Shown: positions 28,340-37,918 of the stretch, in pieces | Layout: each line of letters opens with the position of its first letter | Position numbering within the stretch: the first letter of the stretch is position 1 | Origin: Saccharibacter sp. 17.LH.SD | GTDB taxonomy: Bacteria; Pseudomonadota; Alphaproteobacteria; Acetobacterales; Acetobacteraceae | NCBI RefSeq assembly: GCF_009834805.1 | Contig: NZ_WVHO01000009.1 | Span: 498,501 to 562,500 of the forward strand | Direction of reading: 5' to 3' | Length of the DNA: 64,000 nt | The notes under the pieces: generated by a model | Told to the model about the DNA's origin: nothing | What the model saw: only the letters and a program-made list of their open reading frames with translations | Databases searched by the model: none | Made by a program: the position numbers and the translations under genes

Positions 28340-30337
28340 ATGCTCGGAAAACTAACACTTTCATCCATACCATATGATGTGCCGATTTTGGTCGGTACAT
28401 TCATTGGTGTGGCCGTTATTGGGATTGCTGTTCTCGCAGCAATTACCTATTTTCGTAAATGGGGCTATTTGTGGCGTGAATGGTTGACGACAGTCGATCA
28501 TAAAAAGCTTGGCGTCATGTATATCGTATTGGCGATTGTCATGCTGTTGCGTGGCTTTGCTGATGCGTTCATGATGCGTACCCAGCTCGCATTGTCATAT
28601 GCGGGTAATCCAGGTTATTTGCCCCCTCACCATTATGACCAAGTCTTCTCGGCTCATGGCACGATCATGATTTTCTTCATGGCCATGGCGTTTATGACAG
28701 GGTTGTTTAACTTCGTTATTCCGCTCCAGATCGGTGCGCGTGACGTGGCTTTCCCGTTCTTGAACTCCGTCAGTTTCTACATGACATTGGTCGGTGCTGT
28801 ACTGATCAACGTGTCATTGTTTATTGGTGAGTTCTCGAACGTTGGTTGGTTGGGTTATCCTCCAATTTCGGAGCTGCAATTTAACCCAGGCGTAGGTGTT
28901 GATTACTACATTTGGGCTGTGCAGATTTCTGGTGTTGGGACCTTGCTGACCGGGGTGAACTTCTTCACGACTATTGTGAAGATGCGCGCACCGGGCATGA
29001 AGTGGATGCAGATGCCGGTTTTCACATGGACGTCTTTTTACGCCATTGTGATGATCCTGCTGACCTTCCCTGTTTTGACGGTTACGATTGCTCTGTTGAG
29101 CCTTGATCGTTATCTGGGAATGCACTTCTTTACCAATGATGGTGGCGGAAGCGTGATGCTTTACCTGAACCTGATTTGGTCTTGGGGACATCCGGAAGTT
29201 TACATTCTCATCCTCCCAGCATTTGGTGTTTTCTCCGAAATTGCAGCAACATTTTCAGGTAAGCCGCTCTTCGGTTACAAGACCATGGTCTATGCGAGTG
29301 GTGTGATCACCTTATTGGGGTGCCTTGTTTGGGTTCACCACTTCTTCACGATGGGTGCAGGTGCAGATGTTAATACCTTCTTCGGAATCATGACGATGTT
29401 TATCGCTGTTCCGACGGGTGTGAAAATCTTTAACTGGCTCTTCACGATGTATAAGGGGCGTGTGCGTTTTGAAGGTCCAATGAACTGGATTGTTGGCTTC
29501 ATGATTACCTTCTCTATCGGTGGTATGACCGGTGTGATGATGGCGATGCCTGCAGCTGACTGGGTACTTCATAATTCTCTCTTCTTGGTCGCGCACTTTC
29601 ATAACGTGATTATTGGCGGTGTGTTCTTCGGTTACATCGCTGGTATGAACTACTGGTTCCCCAAAGTGTTTGGTTACAAGCTGCGTGACAGCTGGGGTAA
29701 ATGGGCTTTCCGTTGTTGGTTCGTCGGTTTCTACCTTTCCTTTATTCCGCTCTACATTGTCGGTTTAGAGGGTATGACACGTCGTTTGAACCACTATGAC
29801 AATCCAAATTGGCATCCTTGGTTGCTGGTAGCCTGTGTTGGTGTGTTCGTCCTTGCTGTTGGTGTGGCATGTCAGGTTGGGCAGTTGATCTGCGCGATTA
29901 TTGATGCTGTTCACCAGAAGCGCGATGCACTGGATGCGACAGGTGATAACTGGGGTTCAGGTCGTACGTTGGAATGGTCTATCCCTTCCCCTGTTCCGCA
30001 CTACAACTTTGCGCGTCTTCCAACAGTACGTGGGCTCGATACATTCCATATCGAGAAAGAGTTGGGCCGTCCGACACCAGTGGAAAGCCTGAAACCAATT
30101 CATATGCCGAAATATTCGGTCTTGGGGCCAGTGATTGGTGTGTTCACCTTCCTGTTTGGCTTCGCGATGGTCTGGCACATTTGGTGGATGGCGATCATAG
30201 GTTTGCTTGGCGTATTTGCTGCTATGGTAATACGTAGTGCTGACCTTGATATTGACTTTTATGTCCCTGTGGAAGAAGTCCGCGCGGATGAAGAGGCCTT
30301 TGCTAAGCGGATTTCCGCTGCGCAGGCAGCAGAATAA
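28340..30337 (+). CDS. cyoB: Cytochrome bo3 ubiquinol oxidase subunit I
   Basis: The catalytic subunit (665 residues, about 15 membrane spans) holds haem b, haem o3 and CuB. Ligand motifs are visible: [12 protein letters not shown] (low-spin haem His), [17 protein letters not shown] (CuB His and the cross-linked Tyr), VHHFFTMG (CuB His pair) and [11 protein letters not shown] (haem His residues). It follows cyoA after 14 bases. Haem O needs CyoE, which is not encoded in this window. Confidence 0.98.
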   Translation: MLGKLTLSSIPYDVPILVGTFIGVAVIGIAVLAAITYFRKWGYLWREWLTTVDHKKLGVMYIVLAIVMLLRGFADAFMMRTQLALSYAGNPGYLPPHHYDQVFSAHGTIMIFFMAMAFMTGLFNFVIPLQIGARDVAFPFLNSVSFYMTLVGAVLINVSLFIGEFSNVGWLGYPPISELQFNPGVGVDYYIWAVQISGVGTLLTGVNFFTTIVKMRAPGMKWMQMPVFTWTSFYAIVMILLTFPVLTVTIALLSLDRYLGMHFFTNDGGGSVMLYLNLIWSWGHPEVYILILPAFGVFSEIAATFSGKPLFGYKTMVYASGVITLLGCLVWVHHFFTMGAGADVNTFFGIMTMFIAVPTGVKIFNWLFTMYKGRVRFEGPMNWIVGFMITFSIGGMTGVMMAMPAADWVLHNSLFLVAHFHNVIIGGVFFGYIAGMNYWFPKVFGYKLRDSWGKWAFRCWFVGFYLSFIPLYIVGLEGMTRRLNHYDNPNWHPWLLVACVGVFVLAVGVACQVGQLICAIIDAVHQKRDALDATGDNWGSGRTLEWSIPSPVPHYNFARLPTVRGLDTFHIEKELGRPTPVESLKPIHMPKYSVLGPVIGVFTFLFGFAMVWHIWWMAIIGLLGVFAAMVIRSADLDIDFYVPVEEVRADEEAFAKRISAAQAAE

Positions 30338-30354
30338 GGGAGGCGATGATTACT

Positions 30355-30966
30355 ATGTCTCACGACACAACTCACGCGCCCGAAGCTCAGCACGGAGAGC
30401 ACGAGCATCACGAGACACCCGTGGTGTTCGGCTTCTGGGTCTATCTGATGACAGACTGCATCCTATTCGGGACGTTGTTCGTCGTTTTCGCTGTCATGTG
30501 TCACCAGTTTGCTGGTGGCCCAACAGGGAAAGAGCTATTCGATATCACCAATGTTGAGATCGAAACGGCAATCTTGCTCTTCTCTTCCATCACCTATGGG
30601 TTTGCGTCTATCGCAGCCCATGCACGGAAGAAGTCGGCGGTACTAGCGTGGCTATTAGTTACATTCGTATTAGGTGTTTCCTTCGTTGGGTTAGAGATAC
30701 ACGAGTTTGCTGATCTTGTTGAGCGGGGCGCAGGTCCTGATCGTTCAGCATTTTTGTCGTCTTTCTTCACCTTGGTGGGGACGCATGGTCTGCACGTGAC
30801 TATTGGTCTTATTTGGATGTTCATTCTGTTCTTCCAAATTCTGGGCCGTCAGGGGCTCAGTGACCGGATGCAATCCAAGCTGACGTGCCTTAGCCTTTTT
30901 TGGCACTTCCTTGATATTGTGTGGATTTGCGTCTTTACCTTCGTTTACCTGGGGAGTGTGATGTAA
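30355..30966 (+). CDS. cyoC: Cytochrome bo3 ubiquinol oxidase subunit III
   Basis: A 203-residue, five-span membrane protein with FGFWVYLMTDCILFG near the start and GTHGLHVTIGLIWM in the second half, characteristic of subunit III of haem-copper oxidases. It stabilises the complex. ATG 30355 is preferred because GGGAGG lies 11 bases before it; ATG 30346 is only 2 bases from that site. Its stop overlaps the cyoD start (TAATG), which suggests coupled translation. Confidence 0.96.
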   Translation: MSHDTTHAPEAQHGEHEHHETPVVFGFWVYLMTDCILFGTLFVVFAVMCHQFAGGPTGKELFDITNVEIETAILLFSSITYGFASIAAHARKKSAVLAWLLVTFVLGVSFVGLEIHEFADLVERGAGPDRSAFLSSFFTLVGTHGLHVTIGLIWMFILFFQILGRQGLSDRMQSKLTCLSLFWHFLDIVWICVFTFVYLGSVM

Positions 30967-31301
30967 TGAGCCAGGCCCATACAACTTCACATGAAGGGGA
31001 GAGCCACGGTTCTGTTGGCTCTTATATCACTGGCTTCGTTCTAGCTGTGATTTTGACAGTGGCATCTTTTGCCACTGTTCTAACCCACGCGTTCTCCTTC
31101 TGGACGACGCTTGTGGTCATGAGTATTCTGGCCGTTGTGCAGATTTTTGTTCATTTGGTCTTTTTCTTACATATGAACACAAGTTCTAAACAACGTTGGA
31201 ATTTGATGACCTTTGCCGTGACAGCGCTTACCGTGCTTATCCTGGTATGCGGGTCTCTGTTTGTTCTGTGGAACACACAGATGCATATGATGGCACGTTA
31301 A
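30966..31301 (+). CDS. cyoD: Cytochrome bo3 ubiquinol oxidase subunit IV
   Basis: A 111-residue protein with three hydrophobic spans and the subunit IV motif VQIFVHLVFFLHMN. It is needed for CuB-site assembly in homologues. The start overlaps the cyoC stop; a longer in-frame version from 30921 lies within cyoC and is not used. cyoE does not follow: two strong terminators end the operon here. Confidence 0.95.
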   Translation: MSQAHTTSHEGESHGSVGSYITGFVLAVILTVASFATVLTHAFSFWTTLVVMSILAVVQIFVHLVFFLHMNTSSKQRWNLMTFAVTALTVLILVCGSLFVLWNTQMHMMAR

Positions 31302-31320
31302 GTTTTAATGTGTTTTCAAT

Positions 31321-31357
31321 AAAAAGAGCCGGAGGGGATTCTTCCGGCTCTTTTTTT
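31321..31357 (+). terminator. Terminator of the cyo operon
   Basis: A perfect 13-bp stem (AAAAAGAGCCGGA with its complement) and a following T-run form a strong intrinsic terminator, with A-run on the other side for the opposite strand. Confidence 0.9.
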
Positions 31358-31381
31358 ATGCCTTTTTGGACAGGGTATAAA

Positions 31382-31409
31382 AAAACCCTGGGTTTAATCC
31401 CAGGGTTTT
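31382..31409 (-). terminator. Terminator of fdxA (bidirectional)
   Basis: AAAACCCTGGG pairs perfectly with CCCAGGGTTTT around a six-base loop. It ends the minus-strand fdxA transcript and backs up the cyo terminator. Confidence 0.85.
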
Positions 31410-31436
31410 AGTTGGTGCTTTCGAGAGGAGGGCTAT

Positions 31437-31769
31437 CTAGCCTTCGTGGGGTTTTTCGGAAAGCATCTCGCGCTTCCCAGGTTTCCCATTCCACTCTTCG
31501 CTATCGGCAGGTGGTGTGCCCTTCTGGCTCATATTGGGCCAGATAGCCGCATATTTAGCGTTGATTTCCATCCATGAGGCGGCACGCTCATCGCTGTCAG
31601 GGAAGATGGCTTCCGCAGGACATTCAGGTTCACATACGCCGCAATCAATGCATTCGTCTGGATTGATAACGAGGAAATTTTCACCAGCGTAGAAGCAGTC
31701 AACAGGGCAGACCTCTACACAATCCATAAACTTGCAACGAACGCAGTTTTCGGTGACCACATAGGTCAT
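31437..31769 (-). CDS. fdxA: Ferredoxin FdxA (7Fe type)
   Basis: The 110-residue protein begins MTYVVTENC and has two Cys clusters, [18 protein letters not shown] and [12 protein letters not shown], as in the [3Fe-4S][4Fe-4S] ferredoxin FdxA, with the usual 40-50-residue C-terminal tail. It is a low-potential electron carrier in the cytoplasm. It lies last in a minus-strand run with an S4-domain gene and a Suv3-like helicase, an arrangement repeated in many alphaproteobacteria, where a carD gene often comes next; carD is not seen here. Confidence 0.95.
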   Translation of the reverse strand: MTYVVTENCVRCKFMDCVEVCPVDCFYAGENFLVINPDECIDCGVCEPECPAEAIFPDSDERAASWMEINAKYAAIWPNMSQKGTPPADSEEWNGKPGKREMLSEKPHEG

Positions 31770-31829
31770 TATGGCTGTCTCCGGTTTTGATTTTATGACA
31801 GGCCTGCCAAACGGGCCTTATACGAGATT

Positions 31830-32159
31830 TCAGCACTGATATGCCGAAGATGAGGGGGGTGTGGCAAGTCTATTGTCATTTCTTTCCACGATTGTTTCAT
31901 AAAGATAGGCTGCTTCTGAGGCGGGGCCGCGGCGTTCTCCCAATTTTTTTATGCGCCAAACATAGACTTCGTGAGGCTTGTGGGGTGGAACAAACGTGAG
32001 AATATCGCCAGTACGAATGCGTGCATGTGCTTTGTCTGTACGCTGTCCATTAATGCGGACATGCCCAAGTTGGATGAAGCGCGAGCAAAGACTCCGTGTC
32101 TTCGCAAGCCGTGCATAATAGAGCCATAGATCTAATCGCTGAGCATCAGGTGTAGGCAT
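31830..32159 (-). CDS. S4-domain RNA-binding protein (Hsp15-like)
   Basis: The 109-residue protein has an N-terminal S4 domain (LDLWLYYARLAKTRSLCSRF, then GHVRINGQRTDKAH) and the GDILTF stretch after it. Hsp15-type proteins bind stalled 50S subunits carrying nascent peptides. The gene lies 21 bases after the helicase gene and 60 bases before fdxA, so the three are likely one transcript. Confidence 0.88.
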   Translation of the reverse strand: MPTPDAQRLDLWLYYARLAKTRSLCSRFIQLGHVRINGQRTDKAHARIRTGDILTFVPPHKPHEVYVWRIKKLGERRGPASEAAYLYETIVERNDNRLATPPSSSAYQC

Positions 32160-32180
32160 ATAGAAGACGCAGCACTCTCT

Positions 32181-34742
32181 TTATGATGATGTCCATTTGG
32201 CTAAAGCGGCAAAGGGTGAGTTAAGCAGCCGCTCTGGTTTCTTTGCCGAGATCCTATTGTTTTTGCGGCGAGAAGATGCAGCGTGTTTTTTGCGTGAACG
32301 TGATTGTCCAAGAATAAGCAGAGGAGAAGGAGGGCCGTACTGGTTGTGAGGGAGAGATGAAGGGGGGCGGTGTGGAACTTTAAGATGTTTTAGAAGTTCT
32401 GCGAGCATAGATTTCTTGATGCCAAGCGAGGAGGCAAGATCTGCTGGTGCTGGATAACTTCTACGTGGGGGGTGACCATGAGGCATTAACCGGTTTAAGA
32501 AGCGTTCCATCATATCAATACGGATGATCATAGAGCCAGCAGGAGCCCAACCTGGTGGTGTTATGGTGTGTCGCTGGGGGAGGAGAAGCTCTCCGGCAGA
32601 TGGCGCTGTACATGAGGCATTATGCCAGAGATTATACAGCAAAGTGAGTGTCGGAAGCGTATCGGGCTTGAGGAGAGAAGGGTAAAATATGAAACGCTGT
32701 CCTACAGTGATTCCTAATTTGTGAAGGCGCTTCTTCGTTACGTGCGGGAGAGCACTGTCATTAGCGAGTGTTGGGGTAATCCCACCATCTTCAATTAATC
32801 GATGAAAAAGGCCTCGCAGGTTTGGGTCTTCGCGCCATTTTTGGCGTGTCTCAAAGAGAATATGAAAGTGCTTTTTGATCTGAAGCGTTGTCATATGTGT
32901 GAGATGTTGGCTGACACGTTGGCTTTGCGTCATATCCTGAAATTCACCTGGGAGTAGACGAATAGACGGTTCGAAAAAGCTGTTTCCCTTCGTTAGTCGA
33001 GCGATTTCCGTGCCCTCCCATAGAATCTTTCCCGTTTCTTTGAGGACGAGCTTATCTTCTTTTTCCTTGAGAAAGTTCTGGATACGGTTTGGCATGGCGT
33101 GGCGAAGGGCGCGGCGTCCTGCACGGAGAAGAAGAGCTCCTTCCGAACTGTCTGTGGGGGCATCAATCTCTAAAGAAAAGCCCGCGATGCGTCCGATGTC
33201 ATGCCCCTCCACAATAAGCCGATTATGGGATGTGATGGCGGAGAGATAGTCAGGGGCTTCTCCTGGGGATGAACGCCGTAATAAGGCAGTGGCACGTTTA
33301 TTAATAAATCGTGCGGCAAGACGCTCATGGAGTGTATCGGAGAGACGATCTTCAACATCACGGCTTTTTTCTTGCCAGCGTGTGCTGTTACGTAGCCAGC
33401 CAGACCGAGCTGCAATATAAGCGCAGACACGAACCCCAGAGAGACGGTGCATAAGGGTATCAATATCACCATCCGTACGATCGAGCCCACGTAATTGCCC
33501 TTCGATCCAGTTAGGGGGAATATGCCCATGATGTAACCGGTCCAAAAAGAGGCGACCACATAAACGAGCGTGGCTTCCATCCCCGATTTTGCGGAAATCT
33601 GGAATTTGGCACGCTTCCCACAAAAGTTGGGTTGCTTTGTGCCCGCGGGCTGCTTGGCGAATTTCTGGAAGTGAGATGAGGGTCGTTAGGACATCTAAGT
33701 CTGAAGCAATACGCCCTGTGATAAGCCCAGGATGAGGCGGTTTGTTCATGAGGCTTGTGAGAAGAGCTTCTGGACTTTTGTAATCAAGCTTTGTTTGGCG
33801 CCAATAGAGTTGGCGAATAGGATCAAAGCGGTGCTCTTCAATAGCATTCACCATATCGACCGGCATAGGAGAGCATGTGCCAGTAGTTGTGCCGAAAGTG
33901 CCATCTTTCATGCCGCGTCCTGCGCGTCCAGCAATTTGGGCAACTTCTTGTGGTGTGAGGGGACGAGAGACCGTTCCATCAAATTTTTTCAAAGAGGCGA
34001 GGGCGACATGGTTAACGTCCATATTTAGCCCCATGCCAATAGCATCGGTCGCGACGAGATAATCAACTTCACGGTTCTGATAGAGTTCAATTTGAGCGTT
34101 CCGTGTGCGTGGGCTTAAACGCCCCATAATGACTGCACAGCCCCCACGTTTTTGGCGTATGGCTTCAGCAATGGCGTAAACCTCATTGGCAGAGAAAGCG
34201 ACAATTGCTGAACGTGGCGGAAGACGCGTAAGATTAATGGAGCCTGTATAAGTCAGTTGTGAGAGGCGGTTGCGCGTTTCTATTTCGATCTCTGGGATCA
34301 ATTTTTTCAATAAATTGCGTATCGTTTCGGCACCGAGAAAAAGGGTCTCATGTTCTCCTCGAGCATGGAGGAGGCGGTCAGTAAAGACATGTCCACGGTC
34401 AGGATCAGCGGCGAGTTGGATTTCATCAATGGCAATAAAATCAACCTTGCGGTCAAGCGGCATGGCTTCAACTGTGCATGAAAACCACCGTGCACGGGGC
34501 GGGATGATCTTTTCTTCTCCTGTAAGGAGAGCAACAGACTTTTCCCCTTTTAATTTGACGAGACGTTCATAATTCTCTCGTGCCAATAAACGGAGAGGAA
34601 AACCGATAATGCCACTCTGATGGGCGATCATACGGGATAGGGCATAATGCGTTTTTCCCGTATTAGTAGGGCCTAGCATAGCGTGAATTGTCGCTGGCAT
34701 GGCCGAGAAGTGCTTTGAAGCTTTGTATGCATGTCCCATCAT
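32181..34742 (-). CDS. Suv3-like DEAD/H RNA helicase
   Basis: An 853-residue superfamily 2 helicase of the mitochondrial-Suv3/MgpS group. Walker A (GPTNTGKTHY) is near residue 24, motif II reads DEIQ, GRLSPRTRNAQIELYQ and VATDAIGMGLNMDV lie in the second RecA domain, and QIAGRAGRG is motif VI. A long C-terminal helical region and a Lys/Arg-rich tail follow. It probably acts in RNA turnover or ribosome-linked processes. The start may be the second Met (34739) or a Met at 34700; neither has a strong ribosome site. Confidence 0.88.
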   Translation of the reverse strand: MMGHAYKASKHFSAMPATIHAMLGPTNTGKTHYALSRMIAHQSGIIGFPLRLLARENYERLVKLKGEKSVALLTGEEKIIPPRARWFSCTVEAMPLDRKVDFIAIDEIQLAADPDRGHVFTDRLLHARGEHETLFLGAETIRNLLKKLIPEIEIETRNRLSQLTYTGSINLTRLPPRSAIVAFSANEVYAIAEAIRQKRGGCAVIMGRLSPRTRNAQIELYQNREVDYLVATDAIGMGLNMDVNHVALASLKKFDGTVSRPLTPQEVAQIAGRAGRGMKDGTFGTTTGTCSPMPVDMVNAIEEHRFDPIRQLYWRQTKLDYKSPEALLTSLMNKPPHPGLITGRIASDLDVLTTLISLPEIRQAARGHKATQLLWEACQIPDFRKIGDGSHARLCGRLFLDRLHHGHIPPNWIEGQLRGLDRTDGDIDTLMHRLSGVRVCAYIAARSGWLRNSTRWQEKSRDVEDRLSDTLHERLAARFINKRATALLRRSSPGEAPDYLSAITSHNRLIVEGHDIGRIAGFSLEIDAPTDSSEGALLLRAGRRALRHAMPNRIQNFLKEKEDKLVLKETGKILWEGTEIARLTKGNSFFEPSIRLLPGEFQDMTQSQRVSQHLTHMTTLQIKKHFHILFETRQKWREDPNLRGLFHRLIEDGGITPTLANDSALPHVTKKRLHKLGITVGQRFIFYPSLLKPDTLPTLTLLYNLWHNASCTAPSAGELLLPQRHTITPPGWAPAGSMIIRIDMMERFLNRLMPHGHPPRRSYPAPADLASSLGIKKSMLAELLKHLKVPHRPPSSLPHNQYGPPSPLLILGQSRSRKKHAASSRRKNNRISAKKPERLLNSPFAALAKWTSS

Positions 34743-34813
34743 GATCAGAATGGTTGGGGAGAGTATGTGGCAAAAGCAAGATTGTTTTTAGGATGATGTG
34801 AAGGTTTTTTATA

Positions 34814-36187
34814 ATGTCTGAAAATTCTCTACCTTTAGTGATTGCGAATGAGACGGTTCATTATACGCCACTTTATCTTGTAAAATCTCAGGATGAGGCT
34901 GTGTTGTCGGAGCTTTGTGGTGCTTATGGGGCTTTCCTCCGTAGCCAAGGGTTTAAAGGAAAAGAAGGCGATTTTACGCTTCTTCCTAATGATCAAGGGA
35001 GCGTCATCGGGGCTGTTTTTTGTGTGCCAGAAAAAAAAGGACCGCTGCCTTATGGAGCGTTAGCTACTCTTTTGCCGGAGGGGGTGTGGCGGCTAGAAAA
35101 CAGAACCGGCAGTGAGCAATTCCTCAATGAGGCTGTGCTCGGGTTTTGTTTGGGACGCTATCACTATCGTTTAGGGCAAAAGGAAACGTCTCAATCGGTT
35201 AAGCTATGTGTGCCTGAGGCTGTTGATCCACAGGTCGTTAATCTTGCCAAGGCTGCGTGGTTGGGGCGTGACCTCATCAACACGCCCGCAAATCTTTTAG
35301 GGCCTCAGGAATTGGCTCATAGAGCACAACAGGAATTAGAAAGCCGTGGTGCTACTGTTGAGGTGATTAGAGGCGATAGCCTTACTCAGAATTATCCTTG
35401 TCTTGCTGCTGTTGGGGCTGGGTCAGACCGCTCTTCTGCCGTTGTTGTCGCCCGTTGGAAGGCACGGGAGGGCGCGCGCCGTCTGTCTTTAGTTGGGAAA
35501 GGGGTGTGTTTCGACACAGGAGGTTATGATCTCAAGCCGAGTGCTTCAATGTTGAAAATGAAGAAAGATATGGGTGGGGCAGCACTTATGTTGTCACTCA
35601 CCTGTGCGTTGATTGATGCAAAAAGTGATGTGGATATTGAGTTACGCTTAGGGTGTGTCGAGAATAGTGTCTCTGGCCATGCGATGCGACCTGGTGATGT
35701 GTTGCCGACACGTAAAGGATTATATGTCGAAATAGGGAACACAGACGCAGAAGGACGTTTGGTGTTGTGTGACCTCTTGGCAGAAGCTTCAGAAAGTAAG
35801 CCAGATATTTTGCTTGATGCTGCGACGCTTACCGGTGCCGCACGTGTAGCGCTTGGTCCAGATCTTCCAGCTTTGTTTAGCAATGATGATGAGTTGGCCG
35901 ATTCTCTTATTAAAGCGTCGGAAAAAGCACATGATCCTTTGTGGCGTTTACCACTCTGGCCTGACTATGATGCATGGCTTGAAAGCCCAATCGCGGATTG
36001 TAACAATGTTTCGTCTCGGCCTATGGCTGGTGCAATTACGGCTGCTTTATATCTCCAGCGGTTCATTCCAGAAAAGCAAAAATGGGCGCATATTGATACA
36101 TATGGCTGGAATGACGTAGGTAAAATGGGGCGTCCAGCCGGTGGGGAGACATTAATGTTGAGGGGACTATTTGAGGCGTTTAAATAG
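34814..36187 (+). CDS. M17-family leucyl aminopeptidase
   Basis: A 457-residue cytoplasmic metallopeptidase. The C-terminal catalytic domain carries GKGVCFDTGGYDLKPS (metal-binding Lys and Asp) and the M17 signature NTDAEGRLVL. The N-terminal about 150 residues are the variable domain of the family and are diverged from PepA. It removes N-terminal residues from peptides. The gene stands alone, diverging from the helicase gene. Confidence 0.93.
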   Translation: MSENSLPLVIANETVHYTPLYLVKSQDEAVLSELCGAYGAFLRSQGFKGKEGDFTLLPNDQGSVIGAVFCVPEKKGPLPYGALATLLPEGVWRLENRTGSEQFLNEAVLGFCLGRYHYRLGQKETSQSVKLCVPEAVDPQVVNLAKAAWLGRDLINTPANLLGPQELAHRAQQELESRGATVEVIRGDSLTQNYPCLAAVGAGSDRSSAVVVARWKAREGARRLSLVGKGVCFDTGGYDLKPSASMLKMKKDMGGAALMLSLTCALIDAKSDVDIELRLGCVENSVSGHAMRPGDVLPTRKGLYVEIGNTDAEGRLVLCDLLAEASESKPDILLDAATLTGAARVALGPDLPALFSNDDELADSLIKASEKAHDPLWRLPLWPDYDAWLESPIADCNNVSSRPMAGAITAALYLQRFIPEKQKWAHIDTYGWNDVGKMGRPAGGETLMLRGLFEAFK

Positions 36188-36388
36188 AATTGTCTCGGTT
36201 TAGTCATAATCTCATGACATATCAGATTAGATCTGTTTGCAACGACGGGTCTTATTTGATTTTGACGATACTTGCGCATCCGTTCCAAAAGCCCCAGATA
36301 AGGTCGCATGGAGATGGAGCTTCATAAGCCGTCTAAAGGGAACAGAGTTTTGGTAGCGTTTTGTTAGAGAGAAAGAAGGAGATACCCC

Positions 36389-36793
36389 ATGAACCGCAAC
36401 ACAGATGATCAAATGCTCGATTTATTGCGTGACACGATCGTTGCGACAGTTCGGGGTGAAGGTCCTGATCTGTCTGCACGTCAGCTTGCTGTGTTTTTAG
36501 TCTGTTACCTGGAAAAGGGGGCTCACACAGTGCGTGGTTTGGCCCAGCTTTTGAATGTTTCGAAGCCGGCTATTACGCGTGCGCTAGATCGTCTCAGTGA
36601 GTTAGATCTTGCACGTAGAAAGGTGGATCCTTTGGACCGTCGTTCTGTGCTTGTGCAGCGTACCCTGAAAGGGTCTGCTTATCTCAATGAGTTGCGTCGC
36701 GTGATGGATGATGCAGGACATGGCGAGAAGTTGGTTTCTACGCAGAAGCCACGTGCACAAGTTACATCATTCCGCTCGCGCCGCGTCGGCTAA
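36389..36793 (+). CDS. MarR-family transcriptional regulator
   Basis: A 134-residue winged-helix protein: the recognition part is GLAQLLNVSKPAITRALDRLSEL, followed by the wing DPLDRRSVLVQ. The C-terminal 25 residues are basic and probably flexible. The ribosome site AAGGAGAT is among the best in the window. It is an orphan by position, with no efflux or degradation gene beside it; the region before it contains several short AT-rich dyads that could be its own operators, but none is clear. Ligand and targets are unknown. Confidence 0.88.
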   Translation: MNRNTDDQMLDLLRDTIVATVRGEGPDLSARQLAVFLVCYLEKGAHTVRGLAQLLNVSKPAITRALDRLSELDLARRKVDPLDRRSVLVQRTLKGSAYLNELRRVMDDAGHGEKLVSTQKPRAQVTSFRSRRVG

Positions 36794-36822
36794 GGGGCTC
36801 TCGTTACGGGTCTGCTCTCTTG

Positions 36823-37812
36823 TCACCATTTCTCTGTAAGGTGACGGCGGGCGCGGTGAGTGACGGTGAGAGTCCACATGATTTGTGGTAGGCTGAGTGC
36901 AATGAGGCATTCTGGCATAGAGGGGAGGCAGAAACTGATGCCTCCCCAAATTGTGAATCCCCAATGGATAAGAGTGACGGCAGGTGCTGGTATGTTCGTG
37001 CGAACAGCCAACTGGTAGAGATGGCCCCGGTGGGCTTGTGCTAAGGACTCTTTTGCGCGTGTTCGTCGGGCCAATGTAAAAAAAACGTCCCAAAGCATGC
37101 CATTTAAAAGACATGGAAGAAGCCAAAATTCCCCGGCTATATATGGAAAGTGGGGAATGGGCTGGAAAACTGTCATGCCAACACCACTCAAGATGAAAGC
37201 ACAGGGTTGGCTTCCTGCATCTCCCATAAAAATACGCGCGTTAGGGAAGTTAAAAGGAAGAAAGCCGACGAGGCTGACTCCGAGTAGGAGGAGGTCGAAT
37301 GGAACGATATTCATCCCTGCCATAAAGAATGATGTTAGAGCGATGACACCTGCTGCGAGCCCGTTAAGGCCATCCATGAAATTGATGGTGTTGGTAAGGA
37401 TAATGGTTGTGGCGACCATAGGGATAAGAAACAGAGAAGATGAAGGGTGGCAGCCAAGAGCGATGATGATGCCGGCGAGGGCTTGAGCGCTCAGTTTGTA
37501 GCGCGCCGCAAAGGGGCGGATATCATCCAGCCATGAGACGACACAGAGTAGTAATGTGCCGATGACGAGACATAGTTGAAATAATGTGAATGGCGTATGC
37601 TGTAGAACCGAATGAAAAGCCATTCCCCCTAAAAAAGCGGTTATAATGGCGATACCCCCCCCTTTGGGGATAGGGGTATGGTGGGCGCTGCGTTGCACTG
37701 GGGTATCCATAATGCCCAGTCGGATCAGCGCAGGGATTATGAAGATGCAGAGCAAGAGGGCAACCAGGTCGCTGAGATCTAGCGTATGAAGAAGAGGACT
37801 ATAAGAAAACAC
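36823..37812 (-). CDS. WecA/MraY-family undecaprenyl-phosphate sugar-phosphate transferase
   Basis: A 329-residue polytopic membrane protein with about ten spans. Family motifs include HHTPIPKGGGIAI (after the first span), the DDIRPFAARYKLSAQ segment, NTINFMDGLNGLAAG (catalytic Asp) and NFPNARIFMGDAGS. It transfers a HexNAc-1-phosphate to the lipid carrier to start O-antigen or similar polymer synthesis. It diverges from the CapD-like dehydratase gene, which would make an unusual sugar nucleotide; together they suggest the start of a surface-glycan pathway. Confidence 0.9.
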   Translation of the reverse strand: MFSYSPLLHTLDLSDLVALLLCIFIIPALIRLGIMDTPVQRSAHHTPIPKGGGIAIITAFLGGMAFHSVLQHTPFTLFQLCLVIGTLLLCVVSWLDDIRPFAARYKLSAQALAGIIIALGCHPSSSLFLIPMVATTIILTNTINFMDGLNGLAAGVIALTSFFMAGMNIVPFDLLLLGVSLVGFLPFNFPNARIFMGDAGSQPCAFILSGVGMTVFQPIPHFPYIAGEFWLLPCLLNGMLWDVFFTLARRTRAKESLAQAHRGHLYQLAVRTNIPAPAVTLIHWGFTIWGGISFCLPSMPECLIALSLPQIMWTLTVTHRARRHLTEKW

Positions 37813-37918
37813 GTCAGCTACCTTAACTTGCTGTAAGACTCTCTAGTTTATGGGATAGGCGATTGTCGGTTCTTCAGCTAGAGACAGGAAAGCATGGTGG
37901 GGGGATAAAAATATTTCT